Shown here: piece by piece, positions 27,901 through 42,700 of the stretch
Numbering within the stretch: the stretch's first letter is position 1
How the letters are laid out: each line of letters starts with the position of its first letter
Assembly (NCBI GenBank): GCA_003991915.1
Contig: RQTK01000002.1
Location: 1,408,503 to 1,472,502, forward strand
From: Elysia chlorotica
Lineage: Eukaryota > Mollusca > Gastropoda > Plakobranchidae
Reading direction: 5' to 3'
DNA: 64,000 bases
The notes under the pieces: model-generated
Seen by the model: only the letters and a program-made list of their open reading frames with translations
What the model was told of the DNA's origin: nothing
Database searches by the model: none
Position numbers and translations under genes: made by a program

Positions 27901-30900
27901 ATATAAAAAGAAATTTAAGCAAAAATAAAAATCCACTGCACACACACAATTTATAATAAATGCATAAAAGCAGGCAGCCTACAGTGAATAAAATTTGAGA
28001 TAAATAAAGATTTAAAGTTAGTTTGAGCAAAAGCTTGTAGGATGTGTATGTTGGGAAAGTTTACAAAGAAAAAAATAATTAAATATACAATGAAGTTGAT
28101 TGAACTCTTTTAAAAACTCCTTTAGTTATGGGTGAACTAGAAAGTAATTTCTTCTTTTTTTTCTACTCTAAATCAAAGAGAACAAAACCTGTTAGCATGC
28201 ACTCAAATCATAATTGAAAATAATGGGGAAAATCAATCATATTGCAAAATTAAAAAAAAAAAAAGAAGTTCTAAAAGTGCGTTTCTTGAACTTTGAAATA
28301 ATAAAGAGTTACTGCAAACACATTTTTTTAAAACAATGATGAAAGAAGTCTAAATGCATGCAAATGAGCTGCCTTTCATAGTGGAAAATAAGTATTATTA
28401 TGAGCTCTTATGTGGTCACAACATTGGATCAGACAGAAAATTACAAAAGTTTACGCCAGATTTGTAAAACCCTTTTCTCTGTGGCTATATCAACTAAAAA
28501 GTTGTAAATTTTGTAAAACTTCCCAATGAATTGATGGGCTAGTAAAAAAGACCCCAGAAAGACAAATGAATGAAAATTCAAGGGGATTTTTGCTTAGATT
28601 ATGACTTCGAAGGTGAAGATTATGTATGTGCATATCATTTTAGTTGAAAAAAAAAGATTTGTAGCTTAAAATGCGAACTGGTCGAGATTATAAAAATAAA
28701 TAGATGGGAAACCTCAAAGAAATGATGTCTGATAATTTGAATTTCTCATGAACCAAATTCTGCAATAGGAAAGCTTTTTTTTTCTCCTCTTTCACTCCAT
28801 TAGAATGTGACTTATATGTCTTTCTCATTTAATTATCTCAATTTGAAGCTGGCAACACCAATAGGCCATACCAAAGTACAATATATACCATTCAATGCCT
28901 ATTGCTGCCAATATATGCTTTTAGAAGAAATGGGGTTATGAGAAGGTTGCTACGGAAAGAAAACGCTGAGAAACTTCCATAAAGACAATTTTTGTTAAAA
29001 AGTAAACAGCTGCCTATGTTTTTTAAACTTTTGTGGTTCAGGTATTCCCTTTCTGTAATTTGAGTCCTCTTATTTCAAAGTTTTGATCCAATTCCAATCT
29101 ATTTGAATTATGAAATTTCCACTGTAGTAAGCTGATTAACTAAAAAAAAAAAAATTTCATTTTCAGCTTTTTTTCTTTTTCAGTTGAAATTATTTAAGGA
29201 TTGAAATCTGGGTACATATAAAATTAATAATACTTCCTGCATATGATATCTAAAATCATTTGGAAAACTAATTTTCCATTGTTCTTGTGGATTGCTCATT
29301 GACCAATTCTATATACACATTTTCAAATTTGCAATTATTCTTTCATTGGGGACTTAAATGTTTCACAATAACAACACCACATCATCATTCAATGAAATAC
29401 AAAAAATTCCCAAATAAAAGTTATCTGCAATTTTTGACAATAAGAATAAGTACACAATAGTTTTCGAGTGTGATTTCACACACCAAGATTTACTGGGAAA
29501 AGCAACTGGCAATACAGCATATTACAACATTTAAAAGAATACATCAAGGATGAATGTAAGGTTTTTAAAAAAAAGAACACAAAGCAATCTGACAAAGGCT
29601 CAGAAACACCAACAGTATCAGCAACAAAAAAATCAAGCACTATGCAAAGAACAGAGAAAAGGGATAAAGTATATGAAAAAAAATATCCCATGTCTACATG
29701 GTGGTCGCAAAAGATGAGTTTGATTACATGTTCGAGAGACGCGCAGTTTGACGCTGCGGCTCAAAGGCCCAGGCTGGTCAGACAAAACTGGGCTGGGGGT
29801 TCCACTGGCGTCTGAAAACATTACATAGCATAAGTCAACTTAAGACAGGGGAAGAAAAGCAATGCCAAGATAGATGCTTTCAAATTTTGCAGAAGGTAAT
29901 AAAATAAAGCCTGCATGTTGTGATAAATACATGCTAAATAATTTAGACTGTATCAGAGGAATAACTACAAAAAAATTTTTACTGTCCTCCTCTTCACTAC
30001 CTCAAACTTCCAAATATCTAGAATTACAATCACACTGGCTCAAGTTTTTCTAAATAAATGATAAGCTTCAAAACCTAGGTTTTCTTTGTCTTTCATTAAA
30101 TCACCTTTTTTGAAACTGACTGAGTTTGACATTTTCAAGGTGAAAAGTAGGGAAAAAAAACAACTATAACCCAACAAGCTAAATAAAAAAAAATATCCTC
30201 ATCTATTCTGTTTACATGTTAATTGCAATCACTAAACTGTCTGTATTTTGTAGTCTTCCACAGGCCCATTCTATTTAAGCAGTCTAGATTGGCCCAATTT
30301 GTCAGTATAGATCTAGACCTAGCTTGCATCTTTATGTCTTCATCCCCTCAACTACAGCCATCACTCTAACGTTCTATATATCTCTCTCTCTTTTTCATGT
30401 TTTATCTGTCTCCTGCCCCACATTTTTTGTCCTGTGTTTCTCTTACATTTTCTAGTCATTTTTGCTCCTAGACATCTTTTCCTCTAATACTTTTTCCTTA
30501 TCTCAACCGTATTTTACCTTGCGTTCTTTCTAACCAAAAAATGTTTCCTTATGGTGTCCCTAGATCCTCCGTACACTAAGTTAAAAAAGATGGCCCTTCA
30601 AGAAAGGCACTCCCTGTGCAATGCGGCCTGACTAACAGACTCTATAACCGGTGACCTGACCATTCCTTCAACCCCTACCGCTCTCATAGTCTTACTTACG
30701 TTGATTACTCATAAATTTACTCAATAGACACATTGTTAGTCTCTTCAGTACCCACTTTGTACCAGTAAATATTTCTCCCTCCCCACCCGCCCTCCAATAT
30801 ATACCCTTATTTCTCCTAAATTTATTCTTTGATGACAAAGAGGCGCTATGGGCAGGGTTTTATCTGTTTATGTCATATTATAGGCTGCCTGCAGTTGCTT

Positions 30901-33900
30901 TGAGCAGGTGGTCACTATGGGCAGTAACAAAATAAAGGAAAAAAGTAAGGAATTCAATGAAAAGTGGTCGCCATGGACAGGTGGTCAGCCGGGATAGGTT
31001 CGACTGTACATGAACTTTACTTTGAGTTTCATCAGCTCAGCCTTGACCTAGGTAGAAATAAGCTCTTGTGTTTGAATTTTATCTACTTACTTTTTTTTAA
31101 AAATCAGGTCTAGATTCTAAAACCTAGAAAACCAGTAGCGATGTATCATAAAAGTGAGAGGTTAGCACTTAACTCAAGTCTAGATCTAAATGACTAGCTT
31201 TCGATCTAGACATAGAATCTAGTGCGAATTTGAATAGACGATACACGGTCGACGATCAGATTAGAGCCTAGAGATCTAATCTAGACTAGAAAAAAAATCA
31301 TGGAAGAAAAACTAGAATTCCGATTAGCCAAATGGACGCCTGCTTTTGACAATAAGTTTTCTCTTCACTTTTCCTGTCACTAGTTTCAGCTTTTTTTCCT
31401 GATCATTTGGATTACGCACTTGAAAAGGTAAACGGTACATATAAACACAGTGTCGACTGTAAAATCACTCGATCAGCTTAGCAGTTAGCTAGCCCTGGAA
31501 CGGTGGCAGATAAAAACGATCACCAAGATCAATAAATAAATCATAACATCGGAAAAGAGGAGAGGAATAAAAAAAAAAACTTTATCACTATCAATAATGT
31601 AATATCACCATTTTGTTTATGGACGTTACCGACGGCTATCGGTAAGGCAACAGTACGGCTCAGTGTTTAAAATAGATCTACAATACAACGACAAGCCAAA
31701 CGATCCGAACCGTCGTGGAATTATAAACTCGAATATTTCCGCGGGATTACAAAACAGATGATTGTGAAGGAAAGAAAGAAAAACCACGGAAAGGCGGAAA
31801 ATACCAAGGAAACGAGGACATTCCTCCTTTGGCATGCAAAACGCGGATTTCCGCTGACCGCGGAAAATCATCATCACCTATTAAGTAGTAAAAAAAAGTA
31901 ATGCAATGACTTTTCTTTTCCTATCTTCAGGAGGTAACTTCAATTTAAGATGAAATACAAATAATATGTAAATTGTTTAACCTGAGCTATATCTTCTATA
32001 ACATCAAACCAGGATTTTGATCCTGTCACTTGAAATGAAATATTTATAGTTTTATTATAAAGGAAATCTCCAATGTGGATTATGCTGACAAAAAACTATT
32101 TGTGATTTTAAATGAAGATAATTTCAACAAATCAAATTTGTATACGCTTGTGTCCAGCACCCTGGAGCAAGGGGAAAATTGAGACAAAGTTATTGCAAAG
32201 CACAAGCATAATTTTTTTTTCAAAACTTAGTTTAGCCCTTTTATTAAAAAGCATCAAAAATAAATATCACAAAAATTAACTAAATCATAAAATGTTTTTT
32301 TTAAATACCATTTTATTACAAACGACTAAACAATGAAGAAATATTAATGAGGCAATAAAAATTTAAGGGGGAAAAAAAAAAAAAGAATTGACTAAGGACC
32401 AAGCAAAATAATCCCACTATCAAACTTTTGTAATACTGGATAATTAGTTATAAGATCTGAAAACAAAAGCAGATACAAGTTTCAGCATTTTAATTTGACT
32501 TCATGAGATATATCTTTTGAGTTTAAAATAGAAGAAATTATAGTTTGAAATTAGTGCAAGAAGAATCTTTATGAAGCATAGAAAGTACATGACGCCCTCT
32601 TCCCTTAAAATGCTTTACGGCTAAATTCTCTATTTGGAGGATAATGAGGAGTAAAGCAGACTTTTCATTTAAGTTCCATTACCAGGGAGCAAAATCAATT
32701 AACCCTAATGACGAAAAAACTAAATAAAACAGGTTCTCAAACTCTTAAAACATGATGCAGCCGCCACTTCATATTCAAGGTACCCATTATCTTTAAAAAT
32801 TTATTTCAGCTGAAGGATATTAAGAACAGTGTTCAAAAATGTTCATGAAAATTTAACAGCGCAAAATCCCTCAAAAAAAAATTCTGCGTTTGAAGAGTTA
32901 ATAGGGTAAAAAATTAAGAAAGAGGAAAGGAGCGACGATAAAGATCACTATCTACAAAGGAGTATATTTGTGTAAAGGCTTAGGAAAATGACAGAAAAGT
33001 CAGAATTTTACTTTCCCTTGTGTTGATTTATTTCTAAACTTTAGTTTGTATCTTTATGATTTCTTAAAAAGAACTTTTTTTTCAAATAGAATTTTTGTTT
33101 AGGCTAACTCTTACAGACTCAGAAACTATAAAAAAAAAAAATATTCCGACAGTTCTGAGCTTTTCAAAGGCGTCTACACGTTTGTGAGGACCCAGGATGA
33201 ATAAGATGAAATCATAGCTTTTTTTTTATATATGTGATGCAACCACGATGAATCAGGCACAAGTCGGAAATTTTACTTTTGGAGTTATCGATGTATTAAA
33301 AAGAATTATATGCACTTTAAGAGGTTAAAAGAATCAGAACTCTGTCATTTCTAGAACCAGAGATATCCAACTTAATTTGAAAATGAAAAGGGTAAAAATA
33401 TAAAGAATACTTTAAGCTTAAGATGGCTTTAGCTCAAAACTTATATTTTCGACTTGTGCCTTATTCACCCTGGTTGCCTCACATAATAATTTCCATCACA
33501 TGTGGCAGTACATTTTTAAACTTTAAATTACTCTTAAAAATTATTTGTAAATATTCGAGAATAATTATTTTCTTTTGAAGAAAAATGTACAAAGCAAAAA
33601 ATAGTCTAAATCACTGCGACAAAAAATTATTTTGAGCTAATTTGCATTATTTACTCTGGATGCCTCACAATTGTGTTGAACTCAAAGGTTATGTATGTAA
33701 AAAACCATATTAGGCATTCTCTTTACCAGTGAAAGGTGCTGGATCTGTAAGAGAAATAAACATAACCTAGTAATACAAAAATGTCTTTGACATGCAGTTC
33801 CCATGACTAACAATAACTGACAGGTAAAAATTTTCTCAAAGCTTGAAATGAAAAGTCTGAAAACATGACTGCATACAATAACATTCATATGATAGAAAAA

Positions 33901-36686
33901 AAATCATTTAGACCTGATGACAAAAGCCAACATCCTATTCATCTATTTTCTTCTGCTTAACTCAGATATTTAACAAATAACCGGCTAGAGTCCTGCTGAG
34001 AATCAGATGTCAGAAAAAACTGTCTCACAAAGATCAGATAATATGGGCCCATGTTGTCTTTCAGTTTGCCTTTTTTCTAAGCACCTTGATAAACAGGAGC
34101 GAAAAGAACAGTTTGAGCATGTGATGCACCCCTGTCTCTTCAAGTATAATCTTTCAATACAGCTTTCGAGAGAAAATATAATAAAAAAATTATTTCTGTG
34201 GAATCTAAAGGATCTTTCAACTAACATTAAATCAGTCTGAAATAAGGAAGTAGTATTGCTGAGGTTTTGGATCTGTGCATTTTCTCTTTCTTTTCCTTTT
34301 GCACTCATTACATGTAAACTGGCCAGACCAGATCCAAACAAATAGCCATTTCCATGCTTATTTGATAGCTAATACATTTGTTTGACCTACACATCTATTA
34401 TTCGTTTGATTCATGGAACACTAGAATCTATGATATATACATTGTGCTTGCCATTTTAGAAATATTCAGGACTTATCTTTCCTATATCAGCCAAATGAAG
34501 ACTAAGCCACTTGTTGATGGTTTAGGATTTTTGTAATTGTTTTTTTTTCCTGAAAGAAAGGTTTCACTACTGGATGCAAATACATTTTCATTAACAAAAG
34601 TTTAATGTTTCCTTTTATTTTGCCCTTAGATAAAACGTCTGGATAACTAGTGTGACAAGATGCTTGAACATATGGAGAAATTTTGTTGGCAATAGTGTAG
34701 GAGGAATAAATCATTTAGTTCATGATAAATCCGTTTAGTAACTAAATTAATTGGTTTTGGGAGTGCAGGCTTTTCTTTAAATGGGCTGATTTGATAGTTG
34801 ATGACACTGAAATTTTTCATATGCATAATATTGACATCCTCTCTCTATTGGGTTCATAGAATTCAGTAACAAAGAACAAAAACTTATGACATCCTCTGTC
34901 TCCTCATTTTGAATAACAGAACAGTTTATCACAATAATGCAGTGTTCGCAGTGTTAACATTCCAACTCCCAACTCACCAGGTTTGTGTTTGTCACTGAGG
35001 TTGTCCTTATCTTTCTTGTCTTTGTTTTCTGTTGGGTCAGGAGACATAGGTCTGTTTGAAGAAGGTGGAAGTTGAAGACTTGACAGGTCTGGCTCCACAA
35101 ATTCAAGGACAACTGAAAACAGAAAATCATATAAATTATTGCTTAAGTACATCAGAGACATGCACTTGTAGTTTTGGCACAAAATAAAAGAGGGGGGGTT
35201 TCGAACATTCACTAGCAGAAACCTTTATTGATCTTAAAAAATCATAATTGCAATCATCAACCTATGGCTGGAGGGAATACAAATAATAAAGAAATATTTT
35301 TTTGAAAGGCTATATCTTTTCTATGTATTAAGTTTTCATTTAAATAAGTATTAGACAGAACTGGACCATAAATGGTAACAGCAGATTTCTACCTGGTTTT
35401 TCTGTCCCTGTTCCTTTTTTCTCAACGAAGGTAGAAACAAGTTTCATAATAGTCATTTCATCACAGTTTTGCCTAAATTCACGATGAACCTAATAAAAAA
35501 ACAAGTAAATGGAAGAAAAAAAAAATATGCATGAAGTAAAGTAAACTTGTCATAACAAATACAATTTTCCTTTAATATTATATTTGACCTATGTGTCTCA
35601 TGGCATAAGAGGCATTCTGCATCTCCTTTAATTACAATATCTGTGGGGTCTTTTAAGAGAGGGGGGGGGGGGGGGGGGGGGTTCAATGCCAAAATTCAAA
35701 GAATACATCATTAACAATTTCAGATTCTTACAGTAGTAAATGAAAAAAATGTTTTTAAAAGAAAGTGAAAGTAGCTTTTTACCATGTACAGTAAAACAGT
35801 TTGGGGAAAGGCATCTTTCCAGATTTCTTGGGTGCCACTGTCCACATGCATTTTATTGATAGGTGTATATATATATATACACAGAGAGAGATAGAGAGAG
35901 AGAGAGGACGAGAGGGAGAGAGAGATAGAGAGAGAGAGAGGACGAGAGGGAGAGAGAGATAGAGAGAGAGAGAGAGAGGGGGGGAGAGACAGCCCTCACT
36001 GCTTCCATTTGAGTGATGTGAGATGTCTACAAATTTTTCCAGCTAAATAATAATGCTCGATTACCATATAGAAAAAATTTAGTTCCACAGCATCCCACTT
36101 TCAAGTTTTCTGATTTCGCGGGTCAGACTATAAAATTATCCAGATTAAAAAAAAACCAACCTGCCCGAGCAAGGCATGCTCATTTTCCCAAGATTTAGCA
36201 TACGTGTCTATAAAATCTTTCATTTGACATATGTGTTCCTCTTCCAGCTCTTGGTAATGCTGCAAAATATGATTCAAATCATAAAGGTATAGAATTAATT
36301 AATTTATTAACGCTTAAAAACAATTTTTTTTTATAAAAAGAGAAAAATATCTGGATCTATGATTTAAAAAAAAAACAACAAATAACTCACAGATCAACGC
36401 TAAATTGCAGTCTCAATGCCCATAAGATTTGCAAATGGAATCAGAATAATTTATTTGACATTTAGAATGAAAAAGTAAAAAAAAAACTATGATCTGAGAA
36501 AGAACTGGATTTATCGAGAAATAAAACCAAAGTGTAATCCTGGGTGAAGTTTAAGACCTAATGGCTATGCCACAATGGGAAAGTAGCTCAATATAACTTA
36601 CATGACAAGAGCCTATCATCTTTTCCTCAAAATCATTTCTAACATCTTTGAACTTTTCCACAAGCCCTTTGTATTCATCCACTGAG

Positions 36687-36725
<39 letters not shown>

Positions 36726-39700
36726 TACACATCAAGCAATGATCATAATAAATAGAAGATTAACAAGGACCAAAATAAATAATTATAAATGTTATACTCT
36801 AAAAAACGTTAAAATGTCCACACCAAAAAGGTATTTATCACTCTTCAAATTGAGTGGTGCTTTTTGTTTACCTCATTATTTTTAAAATAATCCAGAGTTT
36901 GAAAGGTAAATACTGCTTTATTTTTTTTCTTAGAAAAAAACCCTTTAAATTTATCAGAATATCTAAATTTAAAAAAAAGAGAACTAAATATAAATGGAGA
37001 AACAGGCTTTTAAAGTATTGCATCTTAAAGTCTCTGCTTGTGACTTAGACCTGATATTTTAGAGCACAGGGCAATTATTCACACCAGTTTCAAAATATTC
37101 ACTGGAGTGGATGAATTAAAAAAAAAGACAACTTAAATTAATGTTTTCTTTCGTACATTTTTCCTGCTAGACAGTTGAAAGTACATTTAAACCTGGCCAT
37201 GGCAACTCCAAAGATCACAAACAAACATAATCACTCTGGTCATGGACAGTACCTTATTGGGCAATTAATGACCAATAAGAGTTAGCAACCTCTCCCTACT
37301 GTCGTGTAGGCAGGTAACACAACTACTAAAACATAACATGAACTGTAATGGGTTGAATACTTACATGCTTTCTTGTACTTTCCTTCAGCCTGTTGATACA
37401 AAAAATATAATTATGTATTAAGAATATTTCCTTGTTACCATATATCCCCAAAACAATAATTTTTAATTTAGCATTTCTATATTAAAGAATGTTCTTAGGC
37501 AGATGTTAATGTCAAGAGTGGGTTCTTAGACATTTAAATAGGAAAAATTTGTATTCCACATAGATGTTTATTTTTTAAAGTCAAAAGTACCTTTTCTATA
37601 TCTTTGGCAGAAGCACTATCTCTCTTCATCCTTTCCAATTCATGACATCTAGTGTGGTAGATTTCTTTTGCCTAGTTGGATGAAGACATGAAAAGTTATT
37701 AAGCTTTAAGTTAACTTAACATGCCATTTCATCAGAACCGCCGAGTGAAATAAAAATGGATGAGGCATATTTGCACCATGCGACCAAGCTAGTCCCCAAG
37801 GACCCCATTCATTAAAGTCAGACGTAACTTCCGTTTGAAATTTAGGTATAGTCTACAACCTATTCATCAGAAGTTCCTCGTACTAAACTTTAAAAAAAAA
37901 GAAAGATAACATAACTGTTGTGTTGATCAAGTAAGATCACACACTTCAATTCAAAATTAGAACTTTATTCTAGATCTTTACCTATCCATTGTTGGAAATG
38001 ATGGAAGAAGGTGAGGATAGACAGTTCGTCAAGATCGATGTTGTTTAGACGAATAAAGTCAATAACAAACCACAGTGAATTGATAGGCTATTGTGGATCA
38101 TCACGATAGTTAACAAAGAAATGCTTATCGATTAAAAATTATTACTATAAAAGTAGGCACCAAACTGGCTCCAAAGATATTGGCATTAAATTTTACTTAC
38201 AAAAAGAATGTTTTTTTTTTTTAATTACCTTATGCAAAGCTGTCGTTGTTTGTTGGATGGCTTGAACTGCATCTATAGTACCTTGCTCACTTTCCTTCAT
38301 CTGATAGAAAAGAATACCAACAGATTAAACTGCAATTTCAACGAGTAGGATCTCTCTGGGAAACCTTTAAGATAAACAAAGGGAAAGAGAGCTTCCCTCC
38401 TTATGGAGTGATCAAATAAATTAAACCCCCACATATTCCTATCTTTAGATCCCCAACAAACATCTACTGAGTGATTTCAATATTGTCCTCATTTTAAAAA
38501 AAGGGGGCTGCTAATGAATTTAATATCCAATCACTCTGTAATCAATTTGAATTTATATACTACAGATTGGACAAAATATTAAGCATCTTGAAATTCACTA
38601 TGAAGGAAAAGGCTGAAGCCATTCTCATCACCTGTTTGTGTCGCTTATGCTGTTCTTCGTTATAGCGAACCATATCTTTAATAAGATCTGACCATGTGTG
38701 CACCAGCTGCATTTGTAATGTTGACAGCTTCTCAATTAAAGATTTCAGAAGTCCCCAAAAAGGACCAAATGTTCTGAAAAATTAAAAGCAAGCACAGTTC
38801 ATTTTTCATTTGAACATACACATTTAAACTAATTAAGTTCAACAGAAATTAAGAGAGACGTTTTCAAAATTTTATCCAAATTGTGGAATTTATGTGGAAA
38901 AAAACGACTAAAAATTCTTTTAAATTACTAAAATGTGTATAATTTATTTTCAGTAATAATTGCAGAAAAAGGACACTTAATCCTTTGAGAAAATATGCCA
39001 AACCATTAGATCTGTTCATGTAAAAGTCCTAAATTCAAGCATTTTATACGTTTTTATGACATTTAAAAACAATCCAAATCTACTTTAAAAAATGAGTGAT
39101 CTTAATTTTTTTTGTCACCCTGCAGTTTTGCCTGTTATGTAACTCCTTTTCATTTGTTAGGATACATTATGTCACATTACCAAATACATCAACATTACCA
39201 TTAATTTGCAGAAAATGTATGATTTCCAATATTACAAAGGTCCCCTAAATGTGATTATTTCTTGAAAAATGTCCTATTAAAGTTTAGAATAAAACCACAT
39301 ATACCTTTAATTTTTACAATTCTTAGTCAGTTTTGTTGGGGGTGGGGGGTCTTTTTTCTCTTCTTTTCTCTCTCTGTCTTGGATTTTCAAATATAAACTT
39401 TACTTTTATAAGTGAGTGGACTTAGCAACAACCTTCCAGGTGGGGATAAAATATCAGATTCCAAATCAGAAAGCAGTTAACAACAAAATAAAATCACATC
39501 TTATGACCATGACGATTTTACTTTATCAAGTTGACAAAAAACCTTTTGAAAAGCGAGATAAAAAGAGAAATTTACATACTTCTTATCAAAAGAATATTTT
39601 AATAATCATTAATGTTACTTACCCAACTTGTGGAGTGTTCACAGCTAATTTAGCTAGTTTAGCCAAAAGTTTACTGTAACTCTCTTCCACCGTACAACTG

Positions 39701-42700
39701 TGGGAAAGGCAGATAAACATTGATTTTTACGAAACTTAAAAAAAATAACTAAACTACTTTTATAGAAAAAAAGATTTTAACACTATGACTTACAAGTATA
39801 AAAACGTAAACCATTGTGAATTAGGCACAAGCTGCTTATAAGTTTTGAGCTAGAGCCCTCTTTAACCGGTCCATAATTATTACTGACTCTTGACAATGAA
39901 AAAATTATTCACTTATTGCAAAATATATGATTTGAAATCTGTCACAAAATGTGTACTTTTGAAGATTACACAATGGCATATACAACAAGGAATGGATGAC
40001 TAGTTATATAGGAGAAAATTAAAATCAATAGGCTAAAAGTGCAAAAGTTGAATAGATTCACATCTTTGATACAATTTCACTTGTCATACCAAAAGTTATC
40101 CCCCCATTATTAAAAAAAAGACAAAATATGTCTCTGGTTTAAAAGTTTCCACAGTTTATTTAAAAAAAAAAACTGCATGCATTTCAAAAGATACCTGAAT
40201 TATTGATTACTGCAAAGATATGAACGTATCATAGTTATATCCCTTAAAAGTTTTATGTAAGACGATGGGTAAGTTTATTGTACTACCACTACATTAAACC
40301 CATGTAAATCAACTTTGTAAGGCAGGTCAAGCATAAAACCTGTACACAGTATAAAAACAAAGATGATATTGTTTACATTTCATAAAAAGTAGTTAATTAA
40401 AAAGCACTTATTGCCCCTGTAATCCATAATTTTTTAAATGACATACTTCTTTTGACATGACAAATAAAGAAAATGGAAAGGAACATAAAATCAAACCCCA
40501 AAATATGATTGGTCTAAATTTATTTGACTTTGATGACCCTGCCTAAGGAAACTGAGAACAATTTTGTTTTATAAAACAAATATATCTACAATTTACACAT
40601 GTTTTTCTTCAATGATGTCCCTGCCTAAGGAAACTGAGAACAATTTTGTTTTATAAAACAAATATATCTACAATTTACACATGTTTTTCTTCCAAGAAAC
40701 ACAATACATTTACAGATGTCTCTAACTTTTGCCTGGATATGTTGTGACTAGCTGCTCAACTAAAACTATAGACCGACAAATCGAAAATTAAGGGCAGATG
40801 CGTGAATGTCTCGCTAAATCCTTGGCGCCTTAGTCAAACAAGAGTTCATTTACTGTAAACGAAGCGTATTTCTGTGTATTTTTTCGAATTTCAAGATTTT
40901 GATTGCTACATGCGTAATGTGATAGGCATTATGATTATATCAAGCAATGCAGAAAAAAATAGATCATTTGATTGATTCCATTGAGAGGACAGACATCATC
41001 TATCATTGATCTTTTGCCTCAGAAAAATCGTAGTGGTTCCATTCATTTCCTGTATGTGTTTGTAATTCTATGATGTTTTCTGTATTAAGTCGTCGTTGTC
41101 ATGATTTCATTAATGTAAGCGTTATTTAATGATAAACCTAAGCAAATAATGTATAGCAAAAGTGAGGCACAAGTTAGATAAGCTTCGCATACATGTGCAT
41201 AAAGTTATCCTCAATAAAGGTTATAATTGTCAGTTATTTCTCAATACCGTTTATTAATTTAAAGTACAAAATAGGTAGTCTATCATGGACGATCTGGGAC
41301 TTCCTAATTTCAATGAATTTTGTCATTTAGATAATAATATCTTTTGTGATAAATTGCGTTGATTGAAACCAAATTTTGTCAGATTAAAGTTTTATCATTT
41401 TACTCTTTTATAAAACCTATTAAATTAATATTCACTAAACCTATCATATTGCTGCATATACAGATTTTAAAAGCTGATACCCCTTTTTTCTTCTAATAGT
41501 GCAATGAGTCATTTACTGATTTTAGCAAAGATAGAAATCATACAGTTTATAACAGGTTTAACTCAAACTTTAAAGTCATTTGACGCTAATTGAAAGACTG
41601 CTAATAACAACTCATGAGGTCAATCCCAACTTGTACCTTATTTACCCTGGTTTCCTCGCAATTCTTAGCATTGGCATACATATTTATTTAGCTATATGAC
41701 ATGTACATGTATGGAAATATAGCAGCTGTAAGAATAGGTAAAAAACAGATTTCACACATAATCAGAACAAGAACTATTTCTATACAAGGTCTGTTTGAAT
41801 ACAGTACACATTGGAGTCGGATAAAAAAAGCATGAACAATTGATAATATTTGTAACTTGGATGGAAAGACAATTCATTTTTTATAAATTTTGTTGAGTCA
41901 GAGTTCATTGGATTTGAGTTGTACAGCATAATAAACAAAATTTTAAAAAAGTGAAACCACCATATTTAAAAAAAAGTTACTTTTCTAGTTTTAATTTTCT
42001 CCAGATTGACTTACTCCAAGAAACACATACTTTCAAGATTTAAAATAATCACTTAAAGTAATTCTTCAATGTAAAAAAATAATTTTTTGTTTACCTTTCA
42101 CGTAGAAAATCAATGAGCTCTTTAGTGGAAGTCTGACCATGTTTCATATTATGGTACAAGGCAAAGTAACCATTATTCTTTGGGCCCTGAAAAAGAGGAA
42201 ATATAAAGAAAAAGGGAGATTAAATGATGGCATTTTATATTTTACAGTAAAATTGATATGTTTATATTCCGATGAACGTACAAAATATTCTCCAATTTTG
42301 TATCATGTCAATAAAGTCATTCTCTCAGGAGAAAACTTAATCATTTACTTCGAAATACTTATTTGAAAAAAATGTTGTGTCATTTTTGTTTGTTTGTTTG
42401 TTTGTTCGATATTCCGTGTTTGCGTTTTTCGTTTTGCCAATTTGTTTCTAATCACAGACATGTAAAATATCCGACAATCTCATTCCAGACGGATTTTCCG
42501 GAACACATCGGGCATACTTTTTTTTTATTAGGTTTTTAAAGAGTGACAGCAGGCACTAAAAGAGTTGCTTAAATTGTGATTCCTCTTTATCTGCCTGTCA
42601 TTCTGTCTCTCTCTCTCCTNNNNNNNNNNNNNNNNNNNNNNNNNNNNNNNNNNNNNNNNNNNNNNNNNNNNNNNNNNNNNNNNNNNNNNNNNNNNNNNNN

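Larger units (their letters stand above)
29812..33726 (-). other. FCHO intron 12 (3.9 kb)
   Basis: It has no recognised coding sequence. It holds the TIR fragment at 30.84-31.01 kb, a TCTAGATC-rich patch (31170-31290) and a MITE at 33.23-33.48 kb. The patch at 31400-31870 is less AT-rich but shows no coding similarity that I recognise. Confidence 0.6.

Noticed and set aside
36161-42186. A generic F-BAR protein (for example of the FES/CIP4 or PACSIN groups) instead of FCHO.
   Set aside because: The same gene continues into a linker with VDDEGY and SSDSDSDS and a mu-homology domain, a combination specific to FCHO/Syp1.
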